NCBI RefSeq assembly: GCF_031456545.1
Contig: NZ_JAVDUV010000001.1
Location: 558,001 to 622,000 of the forward strand
Source: Agromyces sp. 3263
GTDB taxonomy: Bacteria; Actinomycetota; Actinomycetes; Actinomycetales; Microbacteriaceae
Length of the DNA: 64,000 bases
Direction: 5' to 3'
Shown: positions 1 to 8,564 of the stretch, in pieces
Layout: each line of letters opens with the position of its first letter
Numbering within the stretch: the stretch's first letter is position 1
The notes under the pieces: generated by a model
Told to the model about the DNA's origin: nothing
Database searches by the model: none
Seen by the model: the letters and a program-made list of their open reading frames with translations, nothing else
Position numbers and translations under genes: made by a program

Positions 1-406
1 GCCCGATGCCGAGCGCGAGCGCTCCTCGCGGTGGCAGGAACAGCAGCGGCAGCATGAGCAGGAATGCGACGCCGTAGACGTCGAGGATGATGTAGACGAG
101 CGGATGCAGCGTGGCCCAGATCAGCATGCCGAGGGCGATGAGGATCACCGCCCGCACCGCGATCTGCCGGCGCAGCTCCCCGCGGTCCTCGGCGATGGGG
201 CGCGTGCCTCCCGAGATGAAGCCCAGCCCGATGCCCGCCGTCAGGGCGAAGAGCAGTCGGGGGCGCTCGTCGGCGATCGCGAGGAGCGCGGCCGCGTCGA
301 CGGATGCCACGGCGGGTGCCACGTGCGCCACGAACATGCCGATCAGCGCGAACCCCCGGGCGGCGTCGACCCCGTCCACTCGGTTGAGGCGCGCGCGGCC
401 GCTCAT
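1..406 (-). CDS. Membrane acyltransferase-like protein (DUF1624/HGSNAT type), partial
   Basis: Only the first 135 codons are present; the gene runs off the left edge. The start is the ATG at 406. Residues 12-28 (GVDAARGFALIGMFVAH) are the conserved first helix of DUF1624/heparan-alpha-glucosaminide N-acetyltransferase-like and related DUF418 membrane proteins. Further hydrophobic segments lie at about 50-65, 82-100 and 103-135. Such proteins are thought to pass acyl groups across the membrane, but the substrate cannot be told. It begins 7 nt after the tdk stop, so it is probably cotranscribed with tdk and the signalling genes upstream. Confidence 0.7.
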   Translation of the reverse strand, partial: MSGRARLNRVDGVDAARGFALIGMFVAHVAPAVASVDAAALLAIADERPRLLFALTAGIGLGFISGGTRPIAEDRGELRRQIAVRAVILIALGMLIWATLHPLVYIILDVYGVAFLLMLPLLFLPPRGALALGIG

Positions 407-413
407 GCGCCGG

Positions 414-1028
414 TCAGTGGCGGCCGTTGAGCACGCCGCCGCTCTCCTCCAGGTAGCAGACGCCGCAGAGCGACTCGTAGGTCACGTCCTCGCCGTCGAT
501 CGCGACCTGGTCGCCGTCGAACACGAACACCCCGCCGATGCGGCGGGCGTTGAAGATCGCCTTGCGGCCGCAGCGGCAGATCGTCTTCAGCTCCTCGAGG
601 CTGTGCGAGACCTCGAGCAGTCGGCGGCTCCCGGGGAACGCCGTCGTCTGGAAGTCGGTACGGATGCCGTAGGCGAGCACCGGGATCGAGTCCATGAGGG
701 CGATGCGCAGCAGGTCGTCGACCTGCTCCGCCGCGAGGAACTGCGCCTCGTCGACGAGCAGGCAGCTCACGTCGCGACCGTGCGCCTCGATCACGCGAGT
801 GCGGTGCTGCTGGAACCGGTCGAGCACGTCGTCTTCGGGCCCGATCGTGAAGTCCACCTCGCGCACCACGCCGAGCCGCGACACGATGCTGCGATCGCCC
901 TTCGTGTCGACCGAGGGCTTGGCCAACAGCACCCGGTGCCCGCGCTCCTCGTAGTTGAACGCCGCCTGGAGCAACGCCGTCGACTTGCCGGAGTTCATCG
1001 CCCCATAGCGGAAGTACAGTTTCGCCAT
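414..1028 (-). CDS. tdk: Thymidine kinase, type II
   Basis: ATP-dependent phosphorylation of thymidine to dTMP in the cytoplasmic salvage pathway. The 204-residue protein has the usual type II length. It shows the P-loop GAMNSGKST (residues 9-17), the Mg/catalytic motif DEAQF (93-97, catalytic Glu94), and a zinc site from C151, C153, C188 and C191. Its ATG abuts the stop codon of the response regulator gene upstream with no spacer, so it is likely translated from the same mRNA as the sensor-regulator operon. This is an unusual partner for a signalling operon. Confidence 0.95.
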   Translation of the reverse strand: MAKLYFRYGAMNSGKSTALLQAAFNYEERGHRVLLAKPSVDTKGDRSIVSRLGVVREVDFTIGPEDDVLDRFQQHRTRVIEAHGRDVSCLLVDEAQFLAAEQVDDLLRIALMDSIPVLAYGIRTDFQTTAFPGSRRLLEVSHSLEELKTICRCGRKAIFNARRIGGVFVFDGDQVAIDGEDVTYESLCGVCYLEESGGVLNGRH

Positions 1029-1742
1029 CTACTCGAGCAGCCCGTCCTCCGCCGCGCGGCGGATCAACTCCGATTTGCGGCTCGCCGGACGCCCGGCGCG
1101 CGCATACTTCTCGCGCACTCGGCGCAGGTAGGTCTTCGCGGTCTCATAGCCGACGTCCATCCGGTCGGCGACCTCTGCGGTGCTGTAGCCCTGCGCATAG
1201 AGGCGGAGCGCCCGCTCCTCGGCGGCGCTGAGATGCGCCGCGCCCGCGTCATCGACGGCCGGCTTCGCGGCGGCATCCGCTGCACGCCCGCCGTCGGCCG
1301 ATGCGGGCCGTCGGTGACCGCGGTCACCCCGGATGACGCTCCGGGCGAGTTCGACGAGCTGCTCCGCAGGAAGGGTCTTCGAGGCGAACGCGGCAGCGCC
1401 GGCCGCGATGCAGCGATCGCGTGACGCGTCGTCGTCGACACCGCTCACCACGACGACCTTGGCGCCGGCCGCGAGGCAGGCGCGGATGCGCGACTCGATC
1501 GAGACGGTGTCGCCGAGCTGCAGGTCCATGAGCACGAGGTCGACGGGGAACTCGGGGTCGCGGATGAGGTCCATCCATGCCGTCGCCCGCACGACGACCT
1601 CGAAGTCGGGCGCGTGGTCGGTGAACCACGTCGCCAGGCTGTCGACGATCAGCCCGTGGTCGTCGAGCAGCGCCAGTCGCACCCGCGTGGTGGGCGCATC
1701 CGCACCGTGGCCCAGCGGCGTGCCGGCCTCAGCCGGGAACAT
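1029..1742 (-). CDS. LuxR/NarL-family response regulator
   Basis: A two-component response regulator of 237 residues. The receiver domain (about 21-140) has the acidic pair D27-D28, the phospho-acceptor D73 in LVLMDLQLGD, a Ser in VVVVSG and the conserved Lys in ASKTLP. A low-complexity linker leads to a LuxR-type HTH (about 170-225, with LSAAEERALRLYAQGYSTAEVA). The ATG at 1742 is preceded by GGTGGAG at good spacing and overlaps the upstream gene by 14 nt. The last gene before tdk, it is presumably phosphorylated by the kinase encoded at 2865-4100. Confidence 0.9.
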   Translation of the reverse strand: MFPAEAGTPLGHGADAPTTRVRLALLDDHGLIVDSLATWFTDHAPDFEVVVRATAWMDLIRDPEFPVDLVLMDLQLGDTVSIESRIRACLAAGAKVVVVSGVDDDASRDRCIAAGAAAFASKTLPAEQLVELARSVIRGDRGHRRPASADGGRAADAAAKPAVDDAGAAHLSAAEERALRLYAQGYSTAEVADRMDVGYETAKTYLRRVREKYARAGRPASRKSELIRRAAEDGLLE

Positions 1743-2868
1743 GACTCAACTCCACCCTGACATTCTCGCGCGTCACGAGCGCTTCCGCTCGCATCGACAC
1801 CGCACGGGCGACGGCGATGAACCGGTCGAGCTCACGCCGCGACGGCGGCGTCGCGCCGTTCGCCGAGGTGATGACGAGGCGACGGCGCGACACCTCGAGC
1901 TCGATCGACATTCGGATGCCCGCAGAGCGGCTCCCTTCGCTGAGCCACGTGAGCAGCGCCGTCAACGCCGAGCGCTGGTCGTCGGCAAGATCGTCGGATG
2001 CCCCGGTGGGGTCGTCGACCGACACGGGAATGCCGCGCGACAGCCGGATCGTGGCGGCGAGGTCGTCGAGCCACGTCGACTCGATGCCGGCCTTGAGCGC
2101 GCGCCGCAGGGCCTCGGCGAGCTCCCTTGCCCGGTCGGCGTCGGCGACCGAGATGCGATCCGCGGTCATCACTCCGGCGAGGAAGGGCAGCACCTCGCGG
2201 CCGAGCACCGAGACGCGGCTCTGCTGCACCGACCGCGCGATGCCCGCCCGCAGCTCGCTGTCGCGCTGGAGTGCGGCGCGGTTCGCCTCCCGCTGCCAGG
2301 CGAGCGTCACGGCGACGATCGCCCACGAGTAGCCTGCCGCCGCCGCGGTCAGCGCGAGCACAGAGGCCGACTCCACGGCGACGAGTGTCACGACGGGCGC
2401 GGCGATCACGGTGGTCGCCGGCGACCCGATGATGAGGATCGAGAGCACCGCCGTGGCGACCACGCCGCTGAACAGCAGCGAGACCCAGGTGCAGAACGGC
2501 GCCAGCGACAGGATGAGCATGCCGACGACGACCGGGCCGAAGTCGTCGTAGAGGAACCGGTTGGCACCGATGGTCGACAGGTACTCGGCGATGGCGCCGC
2601 CGAGAGCGAGCGCCACGACCAGCCACAGCGATTCCGTGCGGAACGGCGCCCGGCCCGGAGCCGCGAGCACGGCTGCGCACCCGCCGGCGGTGGCGACGAG
2701 CGCGATGGCGAGGAATGCCGCCCACGGCGAGCCGACCTCCGACCAGTGCGCGACGGTCAGCACGACGGACGTCGTGACGGTGAGCCCCGCGCCGACCACG
2801 ACGAGCGGGGCGGCCGTGATGCCGCCGATCGGGTCCGCCTCCTGCTGCGTGAGTCGCATCCGGCTCAT
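1729..2868 (-). CDS. Membrane protein resembling a degenerate sensor kinase
   Basis: A 379-residue protein with about seven hydrophobic segments in residues 15-190, then a cytoplasmic region laid out like a NarL-type kinase. At the place of the phospho-His box it reads RSVQQSRVSVLG and has no histidine. The C-terminal part lacks recognisable N, G1 and G2 boxes of a HATPase domain. It lies between an intact kinase and the response regulator, overlapping the kinase by 4 nt (ATGA). The inference is a pseudokinase or co-sensor that partners the real kinase. Catalytic activity is unlikely. Confidence 0.65.
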   Translation of the reverse strand: MSRMRLTQQEADPIGGITAAPLVVVGAGLTVTTSVVLTVAHWSEVGSPWAAFLAIALVATAGGCAAVLAAPGRAPFRTESLWLVVALALGGAIAEYLSTIGANRFLYDDFGPVVVGMLILSLAPFCTWVSLLFSGVVATAVLSILIIGSPATTVIAAPVVTLVAVESASVLALTAAAAGYSWAIVAVTLAWQREANRAALQRDSELRAGIARSVQQSRVSVLGREVLPFLAGVMTADRISVADADRARELAEALRRALKAGIESTWLDDLAATIRLSRGIPVSVDDPTGASDDLADDQRSALTALLTWLSEGSRSAGIRMSIELEVSRRRLVITSANGATPPSRRELDRFIAVARAVSMRAEALVTRENVRVELSHVPG

Positions 2869-4100
2869 TCGCCGCCCTCGGGGACGGCGAGCACCACGGT
2901 GGTGCCGACGTTCCTCGTGGACCAGAGGCGGACGTTGCCGCCCTCCTGCTCGACCCTGGCGCGGATCGATGTGCGGAGGCCGATGCGGTCCTCGGGCACC
3001 TCCGCCTCATCGAATCCGACCCCGCTGTCCATGACGGCGACCGTCACCTCGCCGCCGCCGAGGCCGATGGCCAGCTCCGCCTCCGTGACGCCCGCGTGCC
3101 GCGCGACATTGATGAGGCACTGGGCGACCGCCGCGTCGAGGGCGGCCAGCCGCGCCGGACCCAGGAGGCCCAGCACCGCGAAGTCGCCGGTGACGTGCAG
3201 GTCGAGCCCCGCGTTCGCCGCCGACACGAGCGCCTGCTCGAGCGATGGTGCGGTCACCCCGGATCGGCCGGCTCCGTCGGTTGCAGGGTCGCCGCCGGCA
3301 CACGCCCGCCCCGCGTCGTCTGCCGACGCCGCACCGTGGTCGACGGCCCAGTCGCGGCCGACGATGAGTCCGAGGTCCTGCCGGATGCCATCGCGCAGGC
3401 GATCATCGACCGGCCCCGAGCCCGCGGACGCGATCGCGACCAGGTGACTGAGCGCCGTGTCGTGCAGTCGCGCCGTCGCCCGGAGCTCGTAGTCATGGCG
3501 AATGGCGAGCTCTCGGGTCTGCTGGCTCGCGCGGTGCAGCCCGGTCTCGCGGCGCGCGTCCCATCGCCGGCTGATCCCGTCGAAGCTGCGCGCGACCACG
3601 ACGATGCCCAGGGCCGCGACGGCGGCCACGTTCGGAACCCAGTCGGCCCCGTCGACCGCCGCGCCGAGGAACGCGGCGGCCTCGCCGAGCCCGTATCCGA
3701 GCACGGCCCACGTGATGCCGAGCACGGAACCGACGCCCGCGCCGCCGACGAGGACGAGCGCCACGCGGGGCAGGGCGAGGATCACGTTGTTCGTCGACTC
3801 GAAGCGGTACTCGGGGGCCATCACGAGTACCGCGAGGGCCAGGACGACAGCGGTACCCGTGATGAGGTACAGCAGGGTCGTGGTCACCGTCGGCACGCGT
3901 GCGACCACCACGAGCAGCGCCGCCATCACGCCCAGCAGGACGGCGCTCGACCAGCCGGCGATCTCGCCACCGGTCGTCGCGCTCAGGACGCCGATGGCGA
4001 TGCCGACCCCCAGGCACACCCATGCCGCGCAGTGCCCGGCGTGTGCGAGCGCCCGACTCAGGGAATCTCGCGCCAGGTGCGCGGGCAACCCAAGGGTCAT
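2865..4100 (-). CDS. Membrane histidine kinase (NarL/DesK type)
   Basis: First gene of the signalling operon, 411 residues. Six or so membrane helices fill residues 25-172 with little extracytoplasmic loop, so it probably senses something in or at the membrane. The dimerisation box holds RLHDTALSHL with the predicted phospho-His at 213. The ATPase domain shows N331 in NVARHAG, G1 DSGVGFD (358-364), G2 GLRTSI (374-379) and GTTV near 400. The signal is unknown. It is followed by a degenerate homologue (4-nt overlap) and then the LuxR-type regulator. Confidence 0.88.
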   Translation of the reverse strand: MTLGLPAHLARDSLSRALAHAGHCAAWVCLGVGIAIGVLSATTGGEIAGWSSAVLLGVMAALLVVVARVPTVTTTLLYLITGTAVVLALAVLVMAPEYRFESTNNVILALPRVALVLVGGAGVGSVLGITWAVLGYGLGEAAAFLGAAVDGADWVPNVAAVAALGIVVVARSFDGISRRWDARRETGLHRASQQTRELAIRHDYELRATARLHDTALSHLVAIASAGSGPVDDRLRDGIRQDLGLIVGRDWAVDHGAASADDAGRACAGGDPATDGAGRSGVTAPSLEQALVSAANAGLDLHVTGDFAVLGLLGPARLAALDAAVAQCLINVARHAGVTEAELAIGLGGGEVTVAVMDSGVGFDEAEVPEDRIGLRTSIRARVEQEGGNVRLWSTRNVGTTVVLAVPEGGE

Positions 4101-4249
4101 GGTGGTCCTTCGCTCGCGGCCGCCGTCGATCGGGTTCGAGGCGGTCTCAAGCGGATTATCGCAGGCGCGGGCAGCCCTCCGCAGTCACCGAGCCCGTCGT
4201 TCGAGCGGCGGCGCAGTGCTGCGGCGGCTCACAGGGTGCGCGTTCTGCC

Positions 4250-6379
4250 TCAGAAGAGGGCGTCGGGGGCGGGCGGGAGGCTGAGCGCGTCGGGCAGCCG
4301 CGATGGCCCGCGTGCGGCCGGCACGGACACGCCCCGGTCGGCCAGTGCCGCCGATCGCACGCCGCCGGTGACCGGGTCCTCGCGCCCGCGCTCGAGGCCG
4401 TGAGCCCTGATCAGGGGCCGCATCCGTTCGCCGAGCCACCGACGGTAGGCCTTCGGCGCGTACGTGTTGTTGCCGTAGTACATGGAGCGGTACCGCGGCA
4501 CGAGCTCGGGATGCTCCTGCTCCAGCCACTGCATGAACCACGGCTTCACCCCTGGTTTCAGGTGCAGCGCGGTGTAGAGCACGCTCGACGCACCGGCGGC
4601 CTTGGCCTGCCGCAGCGCCTCGTCGAGGTGCGCCCGTGTATCGGTGAGGTACGGCAGGATCGGCATCATGAAGACGGCGCAGTCGAGGCCCGCCTCGCGC
4701 ACCGCGGTCACGGTGGCGAGCCGCGCCTTCGTGCTGGGCGTCCCAGGCTCCACAGACTGCTGGAGCTCGTGGTCGTAGACGGCGATCGACATGGCGAGGT
4801 CGACCGGAACCCGCTTCGCGGCCTCGACCAGCTGCGGCAGGTCGCGCCGCAGCAGCGTTCCCTTCGTCAGGATGCTGAACGGCGTGTCGCTCTCGGTGAG
4901 CGCGTCGATGATGCCGGGCATGAGGGCGTAACGCCCTTCAGCTCGCTGGTAGGGGTCGGTGTTGGTGCCGAGGGCCACGGGTTCGTGCCGCCATGAGGGT
5001 TTGGCGAGTTCGGGTCGCAGCACGTCGGCGACGTTCACCTTGACGATGATCTGACGATCGAAGTCGTCTCCGGCGTCGAGGTCGAGGTAGGTGTGCGTGG
5101 GGCGGGCGAAGCAGTTGTGGCTCACCACGCCGTTCGCCATGAAGTCCCCGGTGGTGGTCGTGATGTCCATCAGTTCGACCTCTTCGTCGAGGGCGTCGAT
5201 CGATACCACGCGGAGATCAGCATTCGTCTTGACGGCGACCCCGGCGATGGCCAGTTTTCTCGTGATCGCCGGCTGGGCGACAGAGAAGAACGCGTTCCTC
5301 ACCGGGAGGCCACCAGTCACCCGGATGTTCACGACTCCGTTCGGGCGTGCCGGTTCGCGTACGAACGTGAGATCGAATGCAGCCAACGCCCGTTCGATGG
5401 CGGTCAGCACGGCCTCGTCCTTGTTGGAGATCCGCAGAATTCCGCGACTGCATGATCCCTCTGCATCGAAGACTCCCCCGAGGTAGCCAGCCGCCCATTC
5501 GTCACTCGGCTCGTCGGGCCATGCGATCAGCCCGGTGATCGCCTCGTACGCATCACGGCGTGCTGTTCGGATTCCAGACATCGCCCGACGGTTCTCGCGG
5601 GGCCCCGAGAACTCGAATCGATTGGTCGCGACGCCGAACTGCTCGCGATACGTGCGCGTACGCGCCAGCGCCTCACGGTCGGCGAGCGCCAGCCGGAACT
5701 GGTTGACGTTGTTCACGCCGCCGTTCGCCCTCCGGTACGTTCGCTCGAACATGAGCCCGTCTCCCCGGATCATGCCCGTCAGGTAGCCGGACGCATACGC
5801 ATCGGAGAGGACGGAGATCTGCGAGCGGAGTCCGGCGCGGCCGAAGCCCTGCAATGAGTTGCCCGTCGTCAGGTAGGGCCGCTGCCCAGGGCCGCTCATG
5901 GCGCCGGTCACGTGCTTCCAGCCGCGATCCGTCAGGAACCGGTGGTCGCCGCTCGCGACGATCTCCGAGCCGTCGGCGAGGACCACGCGGTACGCGGGCT
6001 TCCGGGTCGACCACTTCGCCACCACCTTCGCCGGCGCATACCGTCGATAGCGCCCACCAGCTCGCGTCCCGAGCACCTCGTCGCCGACCTCGACCGACCA
6101 GAGCGGCTTTTCACGACCGTCGCTCATCGTGATCTGCGTCTCGGGGTCGATGCAGTACGTGCACGCATGCGAGCAGCCCCGGTAGGGATTGATCGTCCAG
6201 CCGAAGGGCATCATCGACTGGCCCGGCACCTTGTTGAGCGCCGACTTCGCGAGCACCTCGTGGAACGTGATGCCGGCGAACTCGGGCGTCTGCACCGACC
6301 GCACGAGGTTGTTCAGCTTCGCCAGCCCCGGTAGGGCGTCGCCCTGCTCGACCCCGAGTTCCTGCCCGCTCCACCGCAT
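4250..6379 (-). CDS. Rv2578c-family radical SAM protein, intein-containing precursor
   Basis: A 709-residue precursor of a radical SAM protein of the Rv2578c/SplB-like family. The N-extein (1-75) carries NPYRGCSHACTY with C69 and C73 of the CxxxCxxC cluster motif. A 347-residue intein (76-422) interrupts the motif, and the C-extein resumes with the third cluster cysteine C423 in CFARPTHTYL, followed by family blocks such as ALGTNTDPYQRAEG and SILTKGTLLRR. I chose the ATG at 6379 (MRWSGQ) because known members begin MRW and a LexA box sits just upstream; an in-frame ATG at 6445 would place that box inside the gene. The reaction is unknown. SOS control suggests a role in DNA damage. Confidence 0.92.
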   Translation of the reverse strand: MRWSGQELGVEQGDALPGLAKLNNLVRSVQTPEFAGITFHEVLAKSALNKVPGQSMMPFGWTINPYRGCSHACTYCIDPETQITMSDGREKPLWSVEVGDEVLGTRAGGRYRRYAPAKVVAKWSTRKPAYRVVLADGSEIVASGDHRFLTDRGWKHVTGAMSGPGQRPYLTTGNSLQGFGRAGLRSQISVLSDAYASGYLTGMIRGDGLMFERTYRRANGGVNNVNQFRLALADREALARTRTYREQFGVATNRFEFSGPRENRRAMSGIRTARRDAYEAITGLIAWPDEPSDEWAAGYLGGVFDAEGSCSRGILRISNKDEAVLTAIERALAAFDLTFVREPARPNGVVNIRVTGGLPVRNAFFSVAQPAITRKLAIAGVAVKTNADLRVVSIDALDEEVELMDITTTTGDFMANGVVSHNCFARPTHTYLDLDAGDDFDRQIIVKVNVADVLRPELAKPSWRHEPVALGTNTDPYQRAEGRYALMPGIIDALTESDTPFSILTKGTLLRRDLPQLVEAAKRVPVDLAMSIAVYDHELQQSVEPGTPSTKARLATVTAVREAGLDCAVFMMPILPYLTDTRAHLDEALRQAKAAGASSVLYTALHLKPGVKPWFMQWLEQEHPELVPRYRSMYYGNNTYAPKAYRRWLGERMRPLIRAHGLERGREDPVTGGVRSAALADRGVSVPAARGPSRLPDALSLPPAPDALF
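5114..6154 (-). other. Intein with LAGLIDADG homing endonuclease
   Basis: Residues 76-422 of the radical SAM precursor. The splice junctions are clear: the intein begins with Cys (CIDPETQI, block A) and ends GVVSHN, with the canonical His-Asn pair, before the C-extein Cys. Block B is visible as ASGDHRFLTDRGW. Two LAGLIDADG-type helices are present, YLTGMIRGDG (199-208) and AAGYLGGVFDAEG (296-308), both keeping an acidic metal-binding residue, so the endonuclease may be active. GC content and codon use look a little less extreme than in the flanking exteins, which fits acquisition by homing. Confidence 0.95.
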
Positions 6380-6386
6380 GATGCTA

Positions 6387-6404
6387 TTCGAACACATGTT
6401 CGAA
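6387..6404 (-). promoter_or_regulatory. LexA (SOS) box
   Basis: TTCGAAC-N4-GTTCGAA, two perfect 7-bp arms around ACAT, matching the mycobacterial/actinobacterial LexA operator core CGAAC-N4-GTTCG. It lies 7 bp upstream of the MRW start of the radical SAM gene, and a -35-like TTGCCT precedes it on the minus strand, so LexA binding would block initiation. From memory, Rv2578c of M. tuberculosis is also a member of the LexA regulon. Confidence 0.88.
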
Positions 6405-6475
6405 TCCGAGGCAAGCGGATGCCGCGGCGCGTCCCCGTCTCGCACAGGGCGCGCCGCGGCATGCTGCTCGTCAGC

Positions 6476-8254
6476 TCACGACCGCAGCACAGCCTCGCCG
6501 ACCAGGCGCCCCGCGTCCAGCTGGAGCCGTTCGGCCGCCCAGCGCCGGCGCAGCCATCGGTCGTGGCTGGCGATCACCACCGCGCCGGGGTACGAGCCGA
6601 GGGCCGCCTCCAGGTCGGTGGCGAGCCCGAGCGACAGGTGGTTCGTCGGCTCGTCGAGGAGGAACACGTGCGGCGGCCGCGCGATGACGAGGGCGAGCGC
6701 GAGCCGGCGCTGCTGCCCCACGGAGAGCGCGCCGACCGGGCGGTCCGCGTCCCGCGCCGCGATGAGCCCGAGGCTCGTCAGCGGCACCTGCTCGGCCCGG
6801 CGGGCGCCGAGCACCCGCTCGTACAGGCGCCGCGGCGAGGCATCCGGATCGGCGAACCGCACGTCCTGCTCGAGGAGTTGCACGCGCAGCCCCCTCCGCC
6901 GTTGCACCGTGCCGGCGTCGACCGACTGCGTACCCGCGAGAACGCCGAGCAGCGTCGACTTGCCGGCGCCGATGGCGCCCGTCACCAGCAGGCGGGTCAG
7001 CGGCGCCACCTGCAGCGATCCCACCTCCAGCCGGCCGGCGACCGACACGCCCGACAGCTGCAGCAGCAACCCCGACGGCTCCTCGAGCGCGTGCGAGCCC
7101 GACGGGATGCCGGCGAACTCGAGCAGCGCCGGCGGCTTGCGCACCTGGTCGCGCTCCAGCGTGACGAGCCGCTGCTCGACGTTGCGCACCCGACGGGACA
7201 CCGTCTGCTCGACGTTGGCGCGCTTGAACTTCGTGATGAACTTGTCGTTGTCGGTGGCCGCGCGCCCGTGCGAGACGTTGCGCGCGGTGTCCGTCGCCGC
7301 CAGCCGCAGCCGGCGCAGCTCCTCCTGCTCGTCGTCGTACTGTCGCTCCCAGCGTTCGCGCTCCTCCGCCTTCACCGACAGGTACTCGCTGAAGCCGCCG
7401 CCGAAGACGGTGCCGCCGGATGCCGCGAGCACCTCGTCGCGCGACGCGCCGGCTGTGGCTCCCGAGGCCGCGAGCTGCAGCGCGCCTGCGCGTCCCGGGT
7501 CGAGGTCCAGCAACGCCGTCGCCACGCGATCGAGGAACTCACGGTCGTGGCTCGCGAAGAGCACCGGCCCGCGCCAGGCGCGGAGTCGGTCCTCGAGGTA
7601 GGTGGCGGCGTCGTCGTCGAGGTGGTTGGTCGGCTCGTCGAGCAGGAGCGCGTCGGGTGACGAGAGCAGCAGCGCGGCGAGGGCGAACCTGCTGCGCTGG
7701 CCGCCGGAGACCTCGTCGATCCGGCGATCGAGGCTGATGCCGGAGACACCGAGTCCGTCGAGGACTTCGTCGCGACGCGCCTCGACCGACCAGACGTCGG
7801 CACGTTCGGCGGCGTCGAGCGCGGCCGAGTAGCGGGCGGATGCCGCGGCGGCCCCCGCATCGGTGACGCCGGGGTCGGCGAGCGCGGCGGCGGCGTCGTC
7901 GAGCTCGCGTTCCATGGTCCGCACCTCGGCGAGGGCGGCCTCGATCACGTCGCGCAGGCGCTGCTCGGGGCGGAACGGGAGCTCCTGGCGGAGCAGCCCG
8001 GTGCGCACGGGCCGGGTGAGCCGCCCCGAGACGTCGGCCTCGTCGAGCGCAGCGGATGCGGCATCCGATCGCTCGTCGACGCCGGCGATGAGCCGGAGCA
8101 GCGTGGACTTGCCGACGCCGTTCTCGCCGATCAGGCCGAGTCGCTGCCCCGGTGCGACGGCGAAGCCGAGGTCGGTGAAGACGCGCCGGCCGCCGTAGGA
8201 CGCCGAGAGCCCGTCGGCGTGCAGGTGGAGGGAGTGTGAGAGGTGTACAGCCAT
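6476..8254 (-). CDS. ABC-F family ATPase, probable ribosome-protection (antibiotic resistance) type
   Basis: A soluble protein of 592 residues with two ABC ATPase domains and no membrane segments. The first has Walker A GENGVGKST (43-51), signature SGGQRSR and Walker B LLLDEPTNHLD. The second has GAIGAGKST, LSVGQQRRL and FLLDEPTNHLS. Between them is a charged helical linker, the part that reaches the peptidyl-transferase centre in ABC-F proteins. The start was taken at the ATG at 8254 (MAVHLSHSLH); the frame is open to 8350 but the extra residues look non-coding. The long structured leader upstream fits drug-inducible resistance ABC-F genes. The drug class is not predictable. Confidence 0.88.
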   Translation of the reverse strand: MAVHLSHSLHLHADGLSASYGGRRVFTDLGFAVAPGQRLGLIGENGVGKSTLLRLIAGVDERSDAASAALDEADVSGRLTRPVRTGLLRQELPFRPEQRLRDVIEAALAEVRTMERELDDAAAALADPGVTDAGAAAASARYSAALDAAERADVWSVEARRDEVLDGLGVSGISLDRRIDEVSGGQRSRFALAALLLSSPDALLLDEPTNHLDDDAATYLEDRLRAWRGPVLFASHDREFLDRVATALLDLDPGRAGALQLAASGATAGASRDEVLAASGGTVFGGGFSEYLSVKAEERERWERQYDDEQEELRRLRLAATDTARNVSHGRAATDNDKFITKFKRANVEQTVSRRVRNVEQRLVTLERDQVRKPPALLEFAGIPSGSHALEEPSGLLLQLSGVSVAGRLEVGSLQVAPLTRLLVTGAIGAGKSTLLGVLAGTQSVDAGTVQRRRGLRVQLLEQDVRFADPDASPRRLYERVLGARRAEQVPLTSLGLIAARDADRPVGALSVGQQRRLALALVIARPPHVFLLDEPTNHLSLGLATDLEAALGSYPGAVVIASHDRWLRRRWAAERLQLDAGRLVGEAVLRS

Positions 8255-8564
8255 GCGGAACGTCCGTTCGCGAAGGCTCCCGGGTCGGCGCGCGACGCCG
8301 CCGATGGCGGACGCGAGCAGACGATGCACCGACCGGCGCGCACACGGCACGAGGGCGCGGGCGTCGACCCGGGAGCGGAGAGAGGATCCCGCCGGGCATT
8401 CGCCGTCACGAAGGGTGCGCGCGCGACACTGTCGCGATCAGCTCAGCATGCACACCCGGTGTCTACGGCGCCTCAGGCGCGGGACGATGGGATGTGCTCA
8501 CTTCATAGCGGGGTCGACGATAACAGACCCCGCCTGCACATGGCAAGCGGGATTCGCAGCGCGA
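8255..8564 (-). promoter_or_regulatory. Structured 5' leader and promoter region of the ABC-F gene
   Basis: This 310-nt stretch between mqo and the ABC-F gene holds no conventional gene. On the minus strand it contains, in order: a promoter-like TTGCCA-N18-TATCGT with an extended TGT (8546-8517); an 8-bp hairpin (8508-8515/8526-8533) that could also end mqo; a possible 12-codon leader ORF starting GTG at 8501 and ending TAG at 8463; small hairpins at 8452-8462 and 8422-8436; a perfect 12-bp long-range pair (8276-8287/8365-8376); and a short hairpin over the weak start-site SD (8256-8266). The arrangement resembles ribosome-mediated attenuators of antibiotic-resistance genes. Confidence 0.6.
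8508..8533 (-). terminator. Hairpin after mqo
   Basis: GCGGGGTC and GACCCCGC form a perfect 8-bp stem with a 10-nt loop, 32 nt after the mqo stop. There is no T tract, as is common in GC-rich actinobacteria. It overlaps the predicted -10 and start point of the ABC-F transcript, so it may equally be the 5' end of that leader. Confidence 0.5.

Noticed and set aside
6380..6445. ATG at 6445 as start of the radical SAM gene
   Set aside because: Would place the LexA box inside the coding region and add 22 residues not found in family members, which begin MRW.
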